From Phreatobacter sp. (GTDB lineage: Bacteria; Pseudomonadota; Alphaproteobacteria; Rhizobiales; Phreatobacteraceae), in the NCBI RefSeq assembly GCF_022843985.1, contig NZ_JALHMP010000036.1, positions 1-41,268 of the forward strand: 41,268 bases of DNA. The letters are read 5' to 3'. The notes beneath the pieces are model-generated. The model did not search any database. It saw only the letters and a list, made by a program, of their open reading frames with translations, and was not told where the DNA came from. Both the position numbers and the translations under genes were made by a program. This document shows, in pieces, positions 31,444 to 39,733 of this stretch (positions are counted from its first letter, which is position 1; every line of letters starts with the position of its first letter).

Positions 31444-32145
31444 ATGACCGCGCCGCTCAAGCACCGCACCCTGTCTGCCGCCATCGTCGACCGCCTGCGT
31501 CAGGCGATCCTCGCCGGCACCTATCCCGCCGGCTCACAGCTGCGTCAGGACGCGATGGCCGAGACCTATGGCGTCAGCCGCATTCCCGTCCGCGAGGCGC
31601 TGTTCCAGCTTGAGGCGGAAGGCTTCGTGCGCATCGTCCCGCACAAGGGCGCGATCGTCTCCGAACTGTCGCTTGACGAGATCAACGATGTCTTCGACCT
31701 GCGCTGCCTGCTGGAGCCGCGCCTGCTGTCACAGTCGGCGCCGCGGTTCTCCGCGTCCGATTTTGCCGCGCTCGATGCCATTCAGGCGCGGTTCGAGACG
31801 GCGATCGCGGCAGGGGATGTCGGCCAGTGGGGCGTCATCAACGCCGAGTTCCATATGGCCCTCTACACCAAGGCGCGGCAGCCACGCACCCAGTCGATCG
31901 TCGCCGCGCTGCTGCAGACGAGCGACCGCTACACCCGCCTGCAACTGTCCAACACGGCGGCCATGGGAATCGCCGAGCAGGAACATGCCGAACTCATCCG
32001 GCAATGCCGGGCCGGGCGGTTCACTGAAGCCGCCGCCTTCCTGGTCGGCCATATCGAGGCGGTGCGCGCCGACCTCCTGCGGGTCGTGGCCCGCTCGGGC
32101 GCGGCAGGCGGCGCGACGAATTCCCGGTCGGTGGCTCTGGAATAG
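31444..32145 (+). CDS. GntR-family regulator, FadR/FCD type
   Basis: This 233-residue regulator has an N-terminal winged helix (about 5-75; IVDRLRQAILAGTYPAGSQL, ETYGVSRIPVREALFQLEAEGFV, VPHKGAIVSELS) and an all-helical FCD effector domain (85-220) with metal-ligand-type residues in DLRCLLEP, FHMALY and HIEAVRADLL. It very likely controls the divergent TRAP/lyase operon in response to a carboxylate. Start 31444 (MTAPLKHRTL) matches family N-termini and has GGGAAT upstream; an ATG at 31384 adds 20 unrelated residues. It is not related to phnF in its ligand domain. Confidence 0.9.
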   Translation: MTAPLKHRTLSAAIVDRLRQAILAGTYPAGSQLRQDAMAETYGVSRIPVREALFQLEAEGFVRIVPHKGAIVSELSLDEINDVFDLRCLLEPRLLSQSAPRFSASDFAALDAIQARFETAIAAGDVGQWGVINAEFHMALYTKARQPRTQSIVAALLQTSDRYTRLQLSNTAAMGIAEQEHAELIRQCRAGRFTEAAAFLVGHIEAVRADLLRVVARSGAAGGATNSRSVALE

Positions 32146-32311
32146 CTGCCAAGCGTCAACCATATGTCATGATGTGGTGGTTTGACGTTGACGTTCGGTG
32201 AAGCTTTCTGTACCCGGATGCAGTCGCGACGAGGCCTTCGGCATTCCGGGGTGCGCCTCCCGCCTGCGACGTTCCCGAACCGCCCCTGAACGAACCAAGG
32301 ATCACTACCCT

Positions 32312-32698
32312 TTGTCCATCCATACCCAGAACGGCCTGTCCGAACGCCTTGAGACTGCCCAGAAGGCTAAGCAGGCATTGTTGGAGAAGTTCCGTTCGCG
32401 ACCGGGTCCGGATGATCCGGACTTCCAGAAGCGCCAGGCCGAGCGGCGCGCCATCGCCGAGGCCCGGGCCAAGCGGGAAGCGGCCAAGGAAGCCATTCGT
32501 CGCGCCGAGGCCGAGCGTTTCGCCGCCGAAGAGGCGGCCCGCAAGGAAGCCGAGCGGATCGCCGCCGAAGAGGCGGAACTGAAGCGTCTCGAAGAAGAAG
32601 AGGCCCGCGCCAAGGCGCGTCCGAAGCAGATCTACCGCGAAATCGCCGCCTATGCCGAAGCCCGCGCCAAAGCGGCCGCGCGCGGCGGCCGCCGCTGA
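32312..32698 (+). CDS. DUF6481-type charged coiled-coil protein, probable TTG start
   Basis: This 128-residue protein is rich in Glu, Lys, Arg and Ala. It opens (M)SIHTQNGLSERLETAQKAKQ, as DUF6481 proteins of Hyphomicrobiales do, then runs as one long charged helix of EAR/AEE repeats (about 45-105) and ends with Arg-rich AARGGRR. It probably forms a coiled coil; function unknown. The start must be TTG at 32312 if the family N-terminus is right; AGGA lies about 12 bases upstream. The in-frame ATG at 32198 would add 38 residues without family similarity. A clear terminator follows. Confidence 0.75.
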   Translation: MSIHTQNGLSERLETAQKAKQALLEKFRSRPGPDDPDFQKRQAERRAIAEARAKREAAKEAIRRAEAERFAAEEAARKEAERIAAEEAELKRLEEEEARAKARPKQIYREIAAYAEARAKAAARGGRR

Positions 32699-32725
32699 GC
32701 CGCGGATTTCCGTCCTGACGAGCCG

Positions 32726-32752
32726 AGGGCCGCCCGCGAGGCGGCCCTTTGT
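32726..32752 (+). terminator. Rho-independent terminator of the DUF6481 gene
   Basis: A perfect 9-base stem AGGGCCGCC/GGCGGCCCT (32726-32734 with 32740-32748) has a 5-base loop and is followed by TTGT. It lies 28 bases after the stop. Confidence 0.75.
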
Positions 32753-32892
32753 CGTCCGGGGGTCCGTTTCCGGCTGACCGGCCTGCGGCGAATCCCGGAG
32801 CGGCGACCATTTGCCCTCTGGAACTCGTCGCCGTCCTGCCCGTTGTTGTCTCCGCGTCCGGCAGCGGCGCGTCATCCCGGGGGCATCTCATC

Positions 32893-33828
32893 ATGGCCGA
32901 GAGAGACCTGTTCGGCTTTGGCGGGACACCGTCGGTCGCCGTGCTGGCGAACAAGCGGTCGGGCCTCGGCGGCCGCGGCGGGCAGGCCGTCGACACGGTC
33001 GTCGCGGCGATCTCCGCCCATGGCGTCTATCCCCGCATGTTCATGGCCGGCTCCGGTCACCTGGCGGAGGCCGTGGCGGCCTGCAAGGCGCATGATCCCG
33101 ACATCGTGGTGGTGCTCGGCGGCGACGGGACGATCCTCGCCGCCGCGGAAGCCTTCATGGGCACCCATACGGCCCTCGCCATCATTCCGCAGGGCACGGT
33201 CAACCAGCTCGCCCGGGACCTGCTGATCCCCCTCGACACGACCCTCGCGATCGCAGCACTGGCGACCGGCACGCAACGCGCCATCGATGTCGGCACCGTC
33301 AACGACCGGGCCTTCCTGTGCACCAGCGTCATCGGCCCGCTGGCCAAGCTGCAGCGCTACCGCGAGGAGGCGCGGGGGCGGCTGCTGGCGACGTTCCTGT
33401 CGTTCCTGCGGACAGGCCTGAAGGCGATGACGCTGCGGCCGGCCACGCTGGCGATCCACGACGACCGCAGTGCCTGGACCGAGGAGACGCGCGGTGTCAT
33501 CGTGTCGGTCAATCCGCTGGCCGAGATCGTCTCGCGCGTGCCCTTCCGCGAGCGGCTGGATTCGGGACTCCTGGCGGTCTATGCCGCACGCGAGCGGGGC
33601 TATCTGACGCTGTTCAAGCTGGCCGCCGCGATCTTTGCCGGGCGGGCGCGGATCGATCCCGACATCGCCTTCCGCGAGACACCGGTGCTGACCATCGACG
33701 CCCGCCGCGAATGGCTGACCATCCTCAACGACGGCGAGATCCGGCGGCTCCGGACACCGCTGCATTTTGCCGTCAGGCCGGGCGCGCTCAGGGTCGTCGT
33801 GCCGCAACCTCCGGGCCCGGCGTCGTGA
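32893..33828 (+). CDS. Diacylglycerol-kinase-family lipid kinase
   Basis: This 311-residue protein has the catalytic domain of the DAGK/YegS/LCB5 family: NKRSGLGGRGG near the N-terminus, the nucleotide site VVVLGGDGTILAAAEA (about 72-87) and IPQGTVNQLARDLLIP, followed by a beta-sandwich domain. Members phosphorylate diacylglycerol, ceramide-like or undecaprenol-type lipids; the substrate here is unknown. It is followed 10 bases later by a metallophosphoesterase gene on the same strand, so a kinase/phosphatase operon is likely. Start 32893 (MAERDLFGF) is preferred over the longer frame, which begins with low-complexity sequence. Confidence 0.88.
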   Translation: MAERDLFGFGGTPSVAVLANKRSGLGGRGGQAVDTVVAAISAHGVYPRMFMAGSGHLAEAVAACKAHDPDIVVVLGGDGTILAAAEAFMGTHTALAIIPQGTVNQLARDLLIPLDTTLAIAALATGTQRAIDVGTVNDRAFLCTSVIGPLAKLQRYREEARGRLLATFLSFLRTGLKAMTLRPATLAIHDDRSAWTEETRGVIVSVNPLAEIVSRVPFRERLDSGLLAVYAARERGYLTLFKLAAAIFAGRARIDPDIAFRETPVLTIDARREWLTILNDGEIRRLRTPLHFAVRPGALRVVVPQPPGPAS

Positions 33829-33838
33829 TGCTCCCGTC

Positions 33839-34660
33839 ATGACGGTCATCGCCCATGTTTCCGACATCCATTTCGGCCGCGAGGTGCCCGAGATTGTCAC
33901 TGCGCTGCTCGCCGACCTGGCGGCTGCCGCTCCCGACCTCGTGGTGATCAGCGGCGACCTCACCCAGTTCGGCAGCCATGGCGAATTCGCCGCCGCGCGC
34001 GCCTTCCTCGACCGCATTCCGGCGCCCTGTCTCGTCGTGCCGGGCAATCACGACATCCCGGCCTTTCCGGTCTGGGAGATGCTGTTCCACCCCTACCGGC
34101 GCTGGCGGCGCTACATCACCCCGGGTCTGGCGCCGGAATGGTCCAACGCCGCGGTGCTGGTCAAGGGCGTCAACAGCGCCCGGCCCTACGGCCCCTATCT
34201 CAACTGGTCGCGCGGGCGGATCGCGCCGGCCCAGATCGCCGCCGTGGCAAGCGCCGAACGGGACCCGCGCATCCTCGTCGTCACCGCCCACCATCCCGTC
34301 GCCTATGGCGACGATACCGGGCGCGCCTATGATCTGGTGACGCGCGGCGACGCCCTGCTGGCCACCCTGGCGGCGCGCCCGCGCAGCCTGATCCTGCTCG
34401 GCCATCGACACCGCAGCCATGCGAGCCTGTGGAACCCCGCGACCGGCGAGCGGCCGGCAGTGCCCGGCGCGGCCATGGCCCGCGACGACGTGCTCATCGT
34501 CCATGCGGGCACGGCGACCTCCGACCGGCTGCGCGGCCAGGTCAACAGCTGGAACCTCATCACCCTCGCCGAGGCGGGGGTCGGCATCGCGATGCGCCAG
34601 TACGGGGCCGGCGGCTGGGCCAGCGCCGCGCGCCTGGACCTGGGCTGGCCCGGCGGCTGA
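33839..34660 (+). CDS. Calcineurin-like metallophosphoesterase
   Basis: This 273-residue enzyme carries the complete two-metal motif set: SDIHFG (residues 8-13), SGDLTQFG (about 40-47), PGNHD (66-70), TAHHP (about 142) and LGHRHRSH in place of the usual GHxH. It is a phosphodiesterase or phosphomonoesterase of the Icc/CpdA type; the substrate is not shown. It lies 10 bases after the lipid-kinase gene. Its stop is 11 bases from the stop of the convergent hydroxyacid dehydrogenase. No signal peptide is seen, so it is cytoplasmic. Confidence 0.9.
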   Translation: MTVIAHVSDIHFGREVPEIVTALLADLAAAAPDLVVISGDLTQFGSHGEFAAARAFLDRIPAPCLVVPGNHDIPAFPVWEMLFHPYRRWRRYITPGLAPEWSNAAVLVKGVNSARPYGPYLNWSRGRIAPAQIAAVASAERDPRILVVTAHHPVAYGDDTGRAYDLVTRGDALLATLAARPRSLILLGHRHRSHASLWNPATGERPAVPGAAMARDDVLIVHAGTATSDRLRGQVNSWNLITLAEAGVGIAMRQYGAGGWASAARLDLGWPGG

Positions 34661-34671
34661 GCCCCGCCCCC

Positions 34672-35808
34672 TCAGCGCACCAGGATGTTGCCGTCCACTG
34701 TCCTGATGTCGCGCAGGCCGCAGAGCGCCATGGTGATGTCGAGCTCCTTGCGGATGATCTCGATCGCCGTGGTGACCCCCTCCTCGCCCATGGCGCCGAG
34801 GCCATAGAGGAAGGCGCGGCCGATATAGGTGCCCCTGGCCCCGAGCGCGACCGCCTTGATGACGTCCTGGCCGGAGCGGATGCCGCCATCCATATGGACC
34901 TCGATCTTCGAGCCGACCGCCGCGACGATGCCGGGCAGGGCCTCGATGGAGGACATGGCGCCGTCGAGCTGGCGGCCGCCATGGTTGGAGACGATGAGCG
35001 CGTCGGCGCCGGAGCCGAGGGCAAGTTCGGCATCCTCCGCGTCGAGGATGCCCTTGAGGATCAGCTTGCCGCCCCAGCGGTCCTTGATCCACTTCACGTC
35101 GTCCCAGTTGAGCGCCGGATCGAACTGTTCCGATGTCCAGGACGACAGCGATGACATGTCGTCGACGCCCTTGGCATGGCCGACGATGTTGCCGAAGGTG
35201 CGCCGCTTGGTGCCGAGCATGCCGAGGCACCAGCGCAGCTTGGTGGAGAGGTTGATCAGGTTGGTCAGCGTCGGCTTGGGCGGGGCCGAGAGGCCGTTCT
35301 TGATGTCCTTGTGGCGCTGGCCGAGGATCTGCAGGTCGAGGGTGAGGACGAGGGCCGAGCAGCCCGCCTTCTTCGCCCGGTCGATGAGATTGGCGGCGAA
35401 TTCCCGGTCGCGCATCACGTAGAGCTGGAACCAGAAGGGCTTGCCGGTGGCCTCGGCGATGTCCTCCAGCGAGCAGATGCTCATGGTCGACAGGGTGAAG
35501 GGGATGCCGGCCTTGTTGGCGGCGCGGGCGGCGAGGATCTCGCCATCGGCATGCTGCATGCCGGTGAGGCCGGTGGGCGCCAGCGCCACGGGCATCGAGA
35601 CCTTCTCGCCGATCATCTCGGTGGCCAGGGTGCGGTTGCGCATGTCGACCGCGACGCGCTGGCGCAGCTTGATCTTGGCGAAGTCCGAGGTGTTGGCCCG
35701 GTAGGTGCTCTCCGTCCAGGCGCCGGAATCGGCATAGTCGTAGAACATGCGCGGGACACGCCGCTTGGCGAGGATGCGGAGATCTTCGATGCTGGTGACG
35801 ACGGACAT
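34672..35808 (-). CDS. lldD: FMN-dependent alpha-hydroxyacid dehydrogenase (LldD-like)
   Basis: This 378-residue TIM-barrel flavoprotein has the family marks: APTGLTGMQHADGE near the FMN, PFWFQLYVMRDRE, LTLDLQILGQRHKDIKNG, LKGILDAEDAELAL, catalytic His276 in SNHGGRQLDG and DGGIRSGQDVIKAVALGA. L-lactate is the usual substrate of this length class (quinone-linked LldD), but mandelate or glycolate cannot be excluded. AAGG lies 5 bases before the ATG. It follows the CYTH gene on the same strand by 95 bases. No lactate permease is next to it. Confidence 0.88.
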   Translation of the reverse strand: MSVVTSIEDLRILAKRRVPRMFYDYADSGAWTESTYRANTSDFAKIKLRQRVAVDMRNRTLATEMIGEKVSMPVALAPTGLTGMQHADGEILAARAANKAGIPFTLSTMSICSLEDIAEATGKPFWFQLYVMRDREFAANLIDRAKKAGCSALVLTLDLQILGQRHKDIKNGLSAPPKPTLTNLINLSTKLRWCLGMLGTKRRTFGNIVGHAKGVDDMSSLSSWTSEQFDPALNWDDVKWIKDRWGGKLILKGILDAEDAELALGSGADALIVSNHGGRQLDGAMSSIEALPGIVAAVGSKIEVHMDGGIRSGQDVIKAVALGARGTYIGRAFLYGLGAMGEEGVTTAIEIIRKELDITMALCGLRDIRTVDGNILVR

Positions 35809-35903
35809 CCGAGCCTTCTTTGGGTTCTGGCGATGCGGGTAACCTTGGGCCGTTATCGGTCTAGCACCGGTCTTGGGCCACGACCAGACGCCCTTCCCGC
35901 CGG

Positions 35904-36398
35904 TCAGCCCGCGCGGGGAAGGCGGCAGTCGGTTTCAGCGGGCAGGCCCGCCAGGCCGCTGCGGATCAGGGCGGAGTTGCGGTAGCGCCGGTCATGGGTC
36001 ACCTCGCGGCCGATCCAGTCCGGCAGGGTGATGACCTCGTTGGCCCGCTCCAGCTCGACCTCGGCGACAACGAGCCCCGCCAGCGCGCCCTCGAAGGCGT
36101 CGACCTGCCACAGCTTGCCGGCATGGATGAGCTCATGGCGCTTCTTGACGATGGGTGGCTCCGGGCAAAGGCGCAGCAGGGCCTCGGCATCGGCCAGCGG
36201 GACGGGATATTCGAACTCGTCGCGTACCAGGCCCTCGACCTCGCCCTTGATGGTGAGGGTGGCGTCGCCGTCCTGGATTCGGATGCGGACGGATGCCGGG
36301 AGGGCCGCGAGATAGCCCTGGGCGATGGCCCGTACGCGCGGTGCCTGCCTCCAAGCGTTCCCGACGACCAGGAACTTGCGCTCGATCTCGATGGCCAT
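35904..36398 (-). CDS. CYTH-domain protein (triphosphate tunnel enzyme)
   Basis: This 164-residue protein begins MAIEIERKFLV with the ExExK signature (Glu4, Glu6, Lys8) of CYTH enzymes. Later it has VRIRIQDGDATLTIKG, DEFEYPVPLADAEALL and VAEVELERANEVITLPDWIG, the basic and acidic residues that line the tunnel. Members are mostly inorganic triphosphatases needing magnesium. GGAG lies 5 bases before the ATG. It is compact and has no fused CHAD domain. It is divergent from the lactonase gene across 205 bases in which I see no clear site. Confidence 0.92.
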   Translation of the reverse strand: MAIEIERKFLVVGNAWRQAPRVRAIAQGYLAALPASVRIRIQDGDATLTIKGEVEGLVRDEFEYPVPLADAEALLRLCPEPPIVKKRHELIHAGKLWQVDAFEGALAGLVVAEVELERANEVITLPDWIGREVTHDRRYRNSALIRSGLAGLPAETDCRLPRAG

Positions 36399-36603
36399 GC
36401 GGTCTCCAGCATTTCCTCGTCGGCCGGCATCAAGCCCGAGCTGGCGGCAGGACGCAATCGCGACCTTTCGTGGTGCGGCGACCGGCACCGGGCTGCCTTG
36501 CGGGAGACGGCCTCGCCTGGCGCATCGGCCGGTGGTCTGATGGGACCAGCCGCCGGGTGACGCTGCGGCCAAGAGCCCTTGAGGGCCGGCATGGGAGGAT
36601 GGC

Positions 36604-37539
36604 ATGGATCTGGACTTTCGCGAACTCGCCGCGGGCCTTCTGTTCCCCGAGGGGCCAGTGGTGCTCGCCGACGGCTCGGTTCTTGTGGTCGAGATCGGCC
36701 GCGGCACGGTGACCAAGGTCGCGCCCGACGGGACGGTCAGCTATCTCTCCCGCCAGGGCGGCGGTCCCAACGGCCTGGCGCTCGGCCCCGATGGCAAGCT
36801 CTACATCTGCAACAATGGCGGCTTCAAATGGACGCCGCCGGGCGATGCCCGCGGCCTGCTGCCGATCGGCCAGGCGGACGATTATTCCGGCGGCCGGATC
36901 GAGCGGCTCGACCTCGTCACGGGCGCGCTCGAAGTGCTCTACACCGCCACCGCGGCCTGTCCCTTCAGGGGGCCCAACGACATCGTCTTCGACGATCAGG
37001 GCGGCTTCTATTTCACCGATCTCGGCAAGGCGCGGCCGCGCGACATGGACCGCGGCGGCGTTTACTACGCCAGGGCCGACGGCTCCTTCCTGACCGAGGT
37101 CGTCCATCCGATGGTGACGCCCAACGGCATCGGCCTGTCGCCGGACGGCTCCGTCCTCTATGTCGCCGAGACCGAGACGGCGCGGCTCTGGGCCTTCGAT
37201 CTCGACGGCCCGGGAGCCATTCGCCGCCATCCCTTCCCCTCGCCCCATGGCGGGCGGATCGTGGCGGGGATCGGCGGCTACTACCGCTTCGACTCGCTGG
37301 CCGTGGACGCCGACGGCAATGTCTGCGTGGCCACGCTGGTCAATGGCGGCATCACCGTCATTGCCCCGGACACGGGGGAGTTCAGGCACATTCCGGTGCC
37401 GGGCGAGCGCTGGGTGACCAATATCGCCTTCGGCGGACCGGAACTGCGCACCGCCTATATCACGTTGTCCTCGACCGGGCGGCTGGTGGCGACGGAGTGG
37501 GAGAATTCCGGCCTGCTGCTGAACTACCAGCAGGCGTGA
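36604..37539 (+). CDS. SMP-30/gluconolactonase-family lactonase
   Basis: This 311-residue six-bladed propeller protein has FPEGPVVLADGSVLVVEI (metal ligand Glu near residue 17), GGPNGLALGPDGKLYICNNGG, GPNDIVFDDQGGFYFTD (metal ligand Asn), VTPNGIGLSPDGSVLYVAET (Asn) and FDSLAVDADGNVCVATL (Asp). These give the Glu-Asn-Asp calcium site of SMP-30 lactonases, which open sugar or other lactones. No signal peptide is visible. The start has GGAGG upstream. It is alone on its strand; the convergent ligase operon follows after a large inverted repeat. Confidence 0.9.
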   Translation: MDLDFRELAAGLLFPEGPVVLADGSVLVVEIGRGTVTKVAPDGTVSYLSRQGGGPNGLALGPDGKLYICNNGGFKWTPPGDARGLLPIGQADDYSGGRIERLDLVTGALEVLYTATAACPFRGPNDIVFDDQGGFYFTDLGKARPRDMDRGGVYYARADGSFLTEVVHPMVTPNGIGLSPDGSVLYVAETETARLWAFDLDGPGAIRRHPFPSPHGGRIVAGIGGYYRFDSLAVDADGNVCVATLVNGGITVIAPDTGEFRHIPVPGERWVTNIAFGGPELRTAYITLSSTGRLVATEWENSGLLLNYQQA

Positions 37540-37580
37540 GGGGCTATTCCCAAGGTTACCTGCGGCTTCACCCCGAAAGC

Positions 37581-37724
37581 CCCACCCGCACCCTCCCCGC
37601 TGGCGCGGGGCGGGGACTACGGCGTCCCGCCTGTCCGCGATCGGCAGCGCCAGGCTCGACGGCCGAGGATCGGACGCGAGGCGGAAGTCCCCCTCCCCGC
37701 GCCAGCGGGGAGGGTGGAGGTGGG
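37581..37724. repeat. Large nested inverted repeat between convergent genes
   Basis: Two 30-base arms (37581-37610 and 37695-37724) are complementary at 28 positions with an 84-base centre. Each arm is also a hairpin by itself: the right has a perfect 10-base stem (37691-37700 with 37705-37714) and the left a 6-base one. It lies between the convergent lactonase and ligase genes and probably ends both. G-rich short repeats of this form recur in related genomes. Confidence 0.75.
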
Positions 37725-37745
37725 ACCTCACTTCTTCGCGCCAGC

Positions 37746-39050
37746 CTAAAGCCGCTTGAAACGGTGCCCGACCGCCACCTCGCCGAAGCGCACGCGGTGG
37801 GGGTGCAGACCCGGCGGAAGATGCGCCCGGAAATGGCGCATCATGTCCTCGCGCGTCAGGCTCTCGCCGGGGCGCAGCTGCACCGTGACCTCGATATGCT
37901 CGCCGGTGATGGGGTTGCGCCCGCCCCAGGCATGGGCGAGGTCGACGGAGGGGTGGAGCAGCGCCACCCGCTCGATCTCGCCGGGGAGGATCTTCTGGCC
38001 GCCGACATTGATGACGTCGCTGGTGCGGCCGATGATCCGGACGAGGTCGCCCTTCACCTCCACAACGTCGCGGGTGTCGTACCAGCCGTCTTCGGAGAAG
38101 GGCGAGGGGGCGTTGAGATAGCCGATCATGCGGTTGGCGGCGCGGATCTCCAGCACGCAATCGGCGCGCACCCGCGTCTCGACGCCCTCGCCGCCAACCT
38201 TCATGAACAGGCTGTCGCGGGCCTCCGACTTGACCCGGAGGATGCCGAGTTCGGACATGCCGTAGGTCTGGCGGAAGTCGACGGCGGGGAGCGCCTCGCA
38301 GAGCCGCAGCAGCGTCGGCTCGTCCATCCGCTCGGTGCCATAGGTGACGACGCGGAGTGCCGAGCCGGCGAGGTGTGGTAGCAGGCCGCTCATCAGCGCC
38401 ATGCGCAGGAAGGTCGGCGTCGTCGGCAGGAGCTCGACGCCGTGCGCGATGATCTCGGCGACCACCGCCTCGGCGGTGCGCTTCGACGGCACGACGATGC
38501 GGCCGTTGTTGAACAGCGTGTGGAGAAGCGTGTTGATGCCGCCGATATGGTCGAACATCAGGAAGCTCATGGTCACCAGCGCCTCGCGCGGCGTGCGGAA
38601 CCGGGCGAGGAAGGGCGCGAAATCGTGGAGGATGGCCTTGGGCCGCCCCGTCGTGCCGGAGGAGAAGAGCACGAGGCCGGCATGATTGCGGGCGCGCAGT
38701 GCGGCGAGCATCGGATGGTCGATGCCAGCGGGGGCGCTGCGCGTCACGGAGCCGCCGTCGATGACGGCATTCACATGGGCTGCGGCGCGGAAATAGCCAT
38801 GGTCGGCGGCGGTCTGGCGCGTCAGCGGCACGATGATGGCGCCGGCATCGATGAGGCGCAGCAGGGTCGCGACGCTGTCCGGCTCGAAATCGCCGACCAG
38901 GGCGACCACGTCGCCGGGGGCGATGGCGGAGAGGTCCGGCCCCTTCGCCGCGGCGATCTCGGCAAAGGCGAGGCTGCCTGCCGCGGCGACCAGGAAGGGC
39001 CGTGTCGGATGAGTCTGGCGGGTGAGGATCTCGTCGACGAGCCCGGCCAT
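37746..39050 (-). CDS. Short class I adenylate-forming ligase
   Basis: This 434-residue ligase is about 70-100 residues shorter than usual acyl-CoA ligases; the N-terminal part is reduced. Core motifs are complete: phosphate loop VLFSSGTTGRPKAI (about residue 128), A5 RQTYGMSELG, A7 DGWYDTRDVVEVKG, A8 RTSDVINVGGQKILPGEIE and a final lysine region GHRFKRL. It would activate a carboxylic acid as acyl-AMP and pass it to CoA or to the carrier protein encoded two genes upstream; which one is unknown. Its ATG overlaps the dehydrogenase stop as TGATG; a GTG one codon earlier is possible. Confidence 0.85.
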   Translation of the reverse strand: MAGLVDEILTRQTHPTRPFLVAAAGSLAFAEIAAAKGPDLSAIAPGDVVALVGDFEPDSVATLLRLIDAGAIIVPLTRQTAADHGYFRAAAHVNAVIDGGSVTRSAPAGIDHPMLAALRARNHAGLVLFSSGTTGRPKAILHDFAPFLARFRTPREALVTMSFLMFDHIGGINTLLHTLFNNGRIVVPSKRTAEAVVAEIIAHGVELLPTTPTFLRMALMSGLLPHLAGSALRVVTYGTERMDEPTLLRLCEALPAVDFRQTYGMSELGILRVKSEARDSLFMKVGGEGVETRVRADCVLEIRAANRMIGYLNAPSPFSEDGWYDTRDVVEVKGDLVRIIGRTSDVINVGGQKILPGEIERVALLHPSVDLAHAWGGRNPITGEHIEVTVQLRPGESLTREDMMRHFRAHLPPGLHPHRVRFGEVAVGHRFKRL

Positions 39051-39733
39051 CACGCCCCGCCGATGGCCAGGACCTGGCCGGAGATCATCGCGGCCGCGTC
39101 GGAGAGCAGAAAGGCGGTGACGTCCCAGACGTCGTCGGGCGTGCCCTTGCGCTGCACCACCTGGCGGCCGACGATCCGGTCGATGGCCTCCGCCGGCACC
39201 TTGGCGATGAGATCGGTGTCGATGGGTCCGGGCGCGATGCAGTTGACGGTGATGCCGAAGCCCGCGACCTCGCGGGCGAAGGTGCGGGCAAAGCCCTCGA
39301 CGCCGGCCTTGGAGGCCACATAGACCGCCTCGCCGGCCAGGCCCAGCGGCACGGCGATGGTGGAGAAATGGATGATGCGGCCCGCCTTGGCCCGCACCAG
39401 CGCCGGCGCGAAGGCCTGGGAGACGTGGATGGCGCCCATCAGGTTGGTGGCGATGACGCGCTGGACGGTGGCCGGCGGCGTCATCAGGGCGAGGTTCATG
39501 GAGGCGATGCCGGCGGCATTGACCACGCCCCAGAGCGGCGTCGCGCGGGGAAGCGTCGCGGCCAGTGCCTTGACCGCCGCGGCATCGGCGACGTCGCAGG
39601 GATGGATCGGGAAGGGCGCCGCGGCCGGCGACCGTGCGAGGCCGATCACATCGTAGCCGGCGGCGAGCGCCCGCTCGGCGATGGCGCGGCCGAGGCCGCG
39701 GCTCGCGCCGGTGACGAGGAGGGTGCGCCTCAC
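39050..39733 (-). CDS. Short-chain dehydrogenase/reductase (FabG-like), GTG start
   Basis: This 227-residue SDR has the cofactor motif TGASRGLG (8-15), NAAG, catalytic Ser in HFSTIAVPLG and YVASK, and the C-terminal ISGQVLAIGGA found in FabG-like reductases. It probably reduces or oxidises a carrier-bound or CoA-bound keto/hydroxy group with NAD(P)H. The start is GTG at 39733 (GTG AGG CGC), overlapping the carrier-protein stop as GTGA. It is the middle gene of the carrier-dehydrogenase-ligase unit with overlaps on both sides, which indicates tight co-expression. Confidence 0.87.
   Translation of the reverse strand: MRRTLLVTGASRGLGRAIAERALAAGYDVIGLARSPAAAPFPIHPCDVADAAAVKALAATLPRATPLWGVVNAAGIASMNLALMTPPATVQRVIATNLMGAIHVSQAFAPALVRAKAGRIIHFSTIAVPLGLAGEAVYVASKAGVEGFARTFAREVAGFGITVNCIAPGPIDTDLIAKVPAEAIDRIVGRQVVQRKGTPDDVWDVTAFLLSDAAAMISGQVLAIGGA

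Noticed and set aside
32146..32200. Imperfect hairpin (GTCAACCA ... TGGTTTGAC) after the FadR-type regulator
   Set aside because: The arms need a bulge and there is no U-run; the region may hold TTGACG promoter elements, but no matching -10 was found.
36399..36603. Promoter or operator sites between the CYTH and lactonase genes
   Set aside because: No palindrome, Pho box or credible -35/-10 pair was found beyond chance G+C-rich matches.
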